Source: Thermodesulfobacteriota bacterium (GTDB taxonomy: Bacteria > Desulfobacterota_D > UBA1144 > Nemesobacterales > CSP1-2). From it: a DNA stretch of 64,000 nucleotides. The notes below the pieces were generated by a model that searched no databases, was not told the origin of the DNA, and was given only the letters and a program-made list of their open reading frames with translations. The translations under genes and the position numbers were made by a program. The stretch's first letter is position 1. Each line of letters begins with the position of its first letter. This document shows, one piece after another, positions 62,028-64,000 of the stretch. Where the stretch lies: contig DATMAT010000051.1 in the NCBI GenBank assembly GCA_035559815.1, forward strand, positions 16,589-80,588. Direction: 5' to 3'.

Positions 62028-63173
62028 CTAAGACTTGAATCTCCGAAATATCGAGGTTAAAAACTGATAACTCGTCTCGCCGTCTAAGGTCCTGTTAACC
62101 CTCACAAAATTCCGAAACTGAAGGTCAAACGGCAGCTTTATGTCGATTCCCCCGCTTAGCTTTATCAGCTCTTTTTCACCTCCATCGGTTTGGGATATCT
62201 CATAGCTATTTTGACCCAGGAATTTAATATTTTCCGTGGGACTGTATTTGAAACCGACCCCGACGAAGTACTTCTTTTCTTCGACTCTAGCCTCCTTATG
62301 AGTGACTCCGAGTCTGATCCAGGCATCGTCTATTCGAGTCCAGTTCTTTTTTACCCCCACTATGAGCGAAGTGGCCTCATAGTCCTTGCTGGAGTTTGCC
62401 TGGTGATGAAACTCGTCTATCTGATATCTAACAAAGGTGTCAAAGCCTTCCCATTTATTGTTAAGCTGGGCGAAGTAGACATAGTTTCTCCTGTCTAAAT
62501 TTTCTCGATCTATAAAATTGGTATCGAAGAGTTCCGCTCCCATTACCAACGAAGTAGATAAAAGGGGATTAAGCGACATTTTAAAAAAGCCATGGTGTTT
62601 GTTTGTATCGTTGCTACTGACCAATCTATTTCCCCAATTTCTGTCGAACCTCAGGCCAAAATGAGCCCATTTCATGGGCCTATAGTCGAGGTTGAATAAT
62701 AGGCTTGGCCTGGTGTCATCGGCAAATGACCTGGGGATCAAACTAAGATAGTCCTGCCTGGTGGTATAGTTTTCGATAAACGGGTCCTTTTGCAGGAAGT
62801 AGTCTACTCCCAGGTCGTTAATCGGAGACATAGCGACCATTAGGGCGCTCGAAAATTTAAGGTTGTCCAAAAGGGCAAGCTCACTTCTGATGGCCAGCGT
62901 CTCGGCAGTCGACAGTTCCTCTATCTTTTGGAGGCTAGTATTTTGCAGCTTGATTTTGATATTTTTAGATAAAAAGTGTTCATCGTTTTTGGGATCACGG
63001 AAAAAGCTATGTCTGTAGAATTCGGGATTGAGGGAATAGGTGGTTGCTTCAGGTTGCGGATAGGGGAGATAAACTTTCTGAAGACTTATATCCTCTGCCC
63101 TTACCTCGGCAGGTAAACTGAAAAGAAAGACAATTAGCGACACATAAAAACTCGGGGCAGAAACTCTTTTCAC
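62028..63173 (-). CDS. Predicted outer-membrane beta-barrel protein
   Basis: 381 aa. A signal peptide (about 1-26, ending PAEVRAED) is followed by a long series of amphipathic beta strands with alternating aromatic and polar residues (NYVYFAQLNNKWEGFDTF, WAHFGLRFDRNWGNR) and a final strand ending in a Phe-Lys-Ser terminus, consistent with an outer-membrane barrel. No specific family recognised, so substrate or role is unknown. Convergent with exbD. Confidence 0.72.
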   Translation of the reverse strand: MKRVSAPSFYVSLIVFLFSLPAEVRAEDISLQKVYLPYPQPEATTYSLNPEFYRHSFFRDPKNDEHFLSKNIKIKLQNTSLQKIEELSTAETLAIRSELALLDNLKFSSALMVAMSPINDLGVDYFLQKDPFIENYTTRQDYLSLIPRSFADDTRPSLLFNLDYRPMKWAHFGLRFDRNWGNRLVSSNDTNKHHGFFKMSLNPLLSTSLVMGAELFDTNFIDRENLDRRNYVYFAQLNNKWEGFDTFVRYQIDEFHHQANSSKDYEATSLIVGVKKNWTRIDDAWIRLGVTHKEARVEEKKYFVGVGFKYSPTENIKFLGQNSYEISQTDGGEKELIKLSGGIDIKLPFDLQFRNFVRVNRTLDGETSYQFLTSIFRRFKS

Positions 63174-63478
63174 GCCCGTATTCTCCCCACCACATCGTTA
63201 AGACAATTTTATTACCATGGAGGAATTAATGCTAGGGTTTTTTTTCTGTCCGCAAAAAATGTGGTTGATTCTTAGGGCTAGAGCACGATTATCATGATAT
63301 AGGCATACCTGGTTCGGGTTCATCAAAAAACGATATTTGTTCCTGCTTTCAAATTCCTGCCCAAAAGTGACTGGATAAGCTATGGATACCGATCATTAGA
63401 CCAAAGCAGTCTGATTGACACTCATTAAAATCTTATGTAATTTTCCGCCTCTATATCCGGGTTTCCAAGAAGCATACT
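63174..63478. other. Intergenic region before the BASS gene
   Basis: AT-rich, no gene seen. It should contain the promoter of the minus-strand barrel gene and possibly of the transporter. The transporter frame is open leftward to about 63425 without a clear start codon. Confidence 0.4.
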
Positions 63479-64000
63479 ATTGAAAACTCTGAGATTACTA
63501 AAATTTTCACCAACTATTTCGCTTTTTGGATAATGGGATTCTCGGTACTCACTTATTTTTATCCTGATCATTTTGCAAACCTGATATATCTGATCACTCC
63601 GGCATTGGGTGTGATAATGTTTGGTATGGGCATGACCCTGAATACCATGACCAAGTCAATAATACCCCCTTCGTTCTGAGTGGTGAGCTTGTCGATAATC
63701 CCGTTCATCCTGAATAGTGAGCCTGTCGAACTATCGAAGGACGAACTCCTTAGGTTCTAAATTCATACTTCGACCAGGCACAGTATGATGCTTCGACAAG
63801 CTGCACGAGCGGTGGTTTATCCGCTGGTAAAGAAAAATAAAAATGTCCATTCATTCTGGGAGCGGAGGGGATTTTAAAAGGGTTTTGCTGAGACCCCAGG
63901 ATGTGGCAGTGGGATTCATAGCTCAATACGGGATTATGCCTTTTGCCGGATTTGCCCTGGCTAAAATTCTCAGCCTCGAACCGCTTCTTGCCGCCGGGGT
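63479..64000 (+). pseudogene. BASS-family (bile acid:sodium symporter-like) transporter, split by a repeat and cut by window end
   Basis: The first part encodes NYFAFWIMGFSVLTYFYPDHF and LITPALGVIMFGMGMTL, the opening helices of a BASS-family Na+-coupled transporter. At 63640 the frame enters a ~226-bp repeat and soon stops. It resumes in another frame at 63867 with GDFKRVLLRPQDVAVGFIAQYG and GIMPFAGFALAKILSLEPLLAAG, exactly where the family continues after MGMTL. The gene is therefore interrupted. The rest lies beyond the window, so its remaining state is unknown. No good start codon or ribosome site was found. Confidence 0.8.
63641..63866 (+). mobile_element. ~226-bp dispersed element, copy 2, inside the BASS gene
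   Basis: Matches the reverse complement of 24533-24759 along its length (CTGAATACCATGACCAAGTC, GGACGAACTCCTTAGG, TAGGTTCTAAATTCATACTT, GGTGGTTTATCCGCTGG, CATTCATTCTGG). It lies between the codons for MGMTL and GDFKRV of the transporter. No coding capacity. Exact ends and any target duplication cannot be fixed by eye. Confidence 0.78.

Overview
The window looks like a chromosomal segment of an uncultured Gram-negative bacterium. It encodes TonB/ExbB/ExbD, a beta-barrel-type outer-membrane protein and secreted proteins. Composition is mixed, and several families of short palindromic repeats fill the gaps between genes, as is common in metagenome-derived genomes of environmental deltaproteobacterium-, Nitrospirota- or Dadabacteria-like lineages. 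A DUF43/BpsA-type branched-polyamine synthase and two GT81/GT2-like compatible-solute glycosyltransferases hint at a thermophilic or stress-exposed lifestyle. The phylum cannot be fixed from sequence reading alone.

Layout. 1-13.9 kb holds housekeeping and stress genes: pyruvate kinase (cut by the window start), two paralogous glycosyltransferases around an isochorismatase-type hydrolase, tonB, purM, hsp20, bpsA, carB and greA. 14.0-22.4 kb is a decayed genomic island. It contains an integron integrase pseudogene with three in-frame stops, a three-gene restriction-modification module (two methyltransferase-type proteins and a GIY-YIG/helicase protein), a frameshifted IS200-like Y1 transposase inserted in that module, two attC-like sites, a RibD_C/DHFR-like cassette with an internal stop, and an orphan VapB. 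22.7-28.2 kb carries a TrpF-like protein lacking the usual catalytic Cys, a SnoaL-like protein, an orphan ABC-2 permease, an AGCS symporter and a broken VapBC pair.

28.5-42.4 kb is the most interesting region. Five genes match the conserved nitrogen-starvation/nitrile cluster of Mycobacterium (MSMEG_0565-0572) and Synechocystis (sll0783-0787): a GNAT protein, an AIR-synthase relative, a small Sll0783/MSMEG_0572 protein, a radical SAM protein and a glycosyltransferase. They are interleaved with a complete set of oxamate-carbamoyltransferase-type genes (DUF1116/AllG, FdrA/AllF, DUF2877/AllH) plus carbamate kinase, and with an XRE-cupin regulator, an amidohydrolase and a CoA-disulfide-reductase-like flavoprotein. 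No nitrilase is visible. The arrangement suggests a pathway joining the Nit1C-type chemistry to release (or use) of carbamoyl phosphate.

42.4-48.9 kb is an accessory stretch with MazEF, a broken RelE with its antitoxin, a SWIM protein, a MaoC hydratase, a DUF4188 protein and a VOC pseudogene. 49.0-54.4 kb holds OsmC and a five-gene operon that looks biosynthetic: a miniature FdrA consisting only of the N- and C-terminal domains (the C-terminal part is what the large FdrA lacks), a ferritin-like protein, a Methyltransf_20-like protein, a fold-type-I aminotransferase homologue whose PLP lysine is histidine, and a LysA-like decarboxylase homologue. 54.5-64 kb carries an ECF sigma factor with two different candidate anti-sigma factors, an HCCA-isomerase-like protein, lysA, a Clp1/Grc3-type kinase, exbB/exbD, an outer-membrane protein, and a BASS transporter gene split by a ~226-bp dispersed repeat that has a second copy at 24.5 kb.
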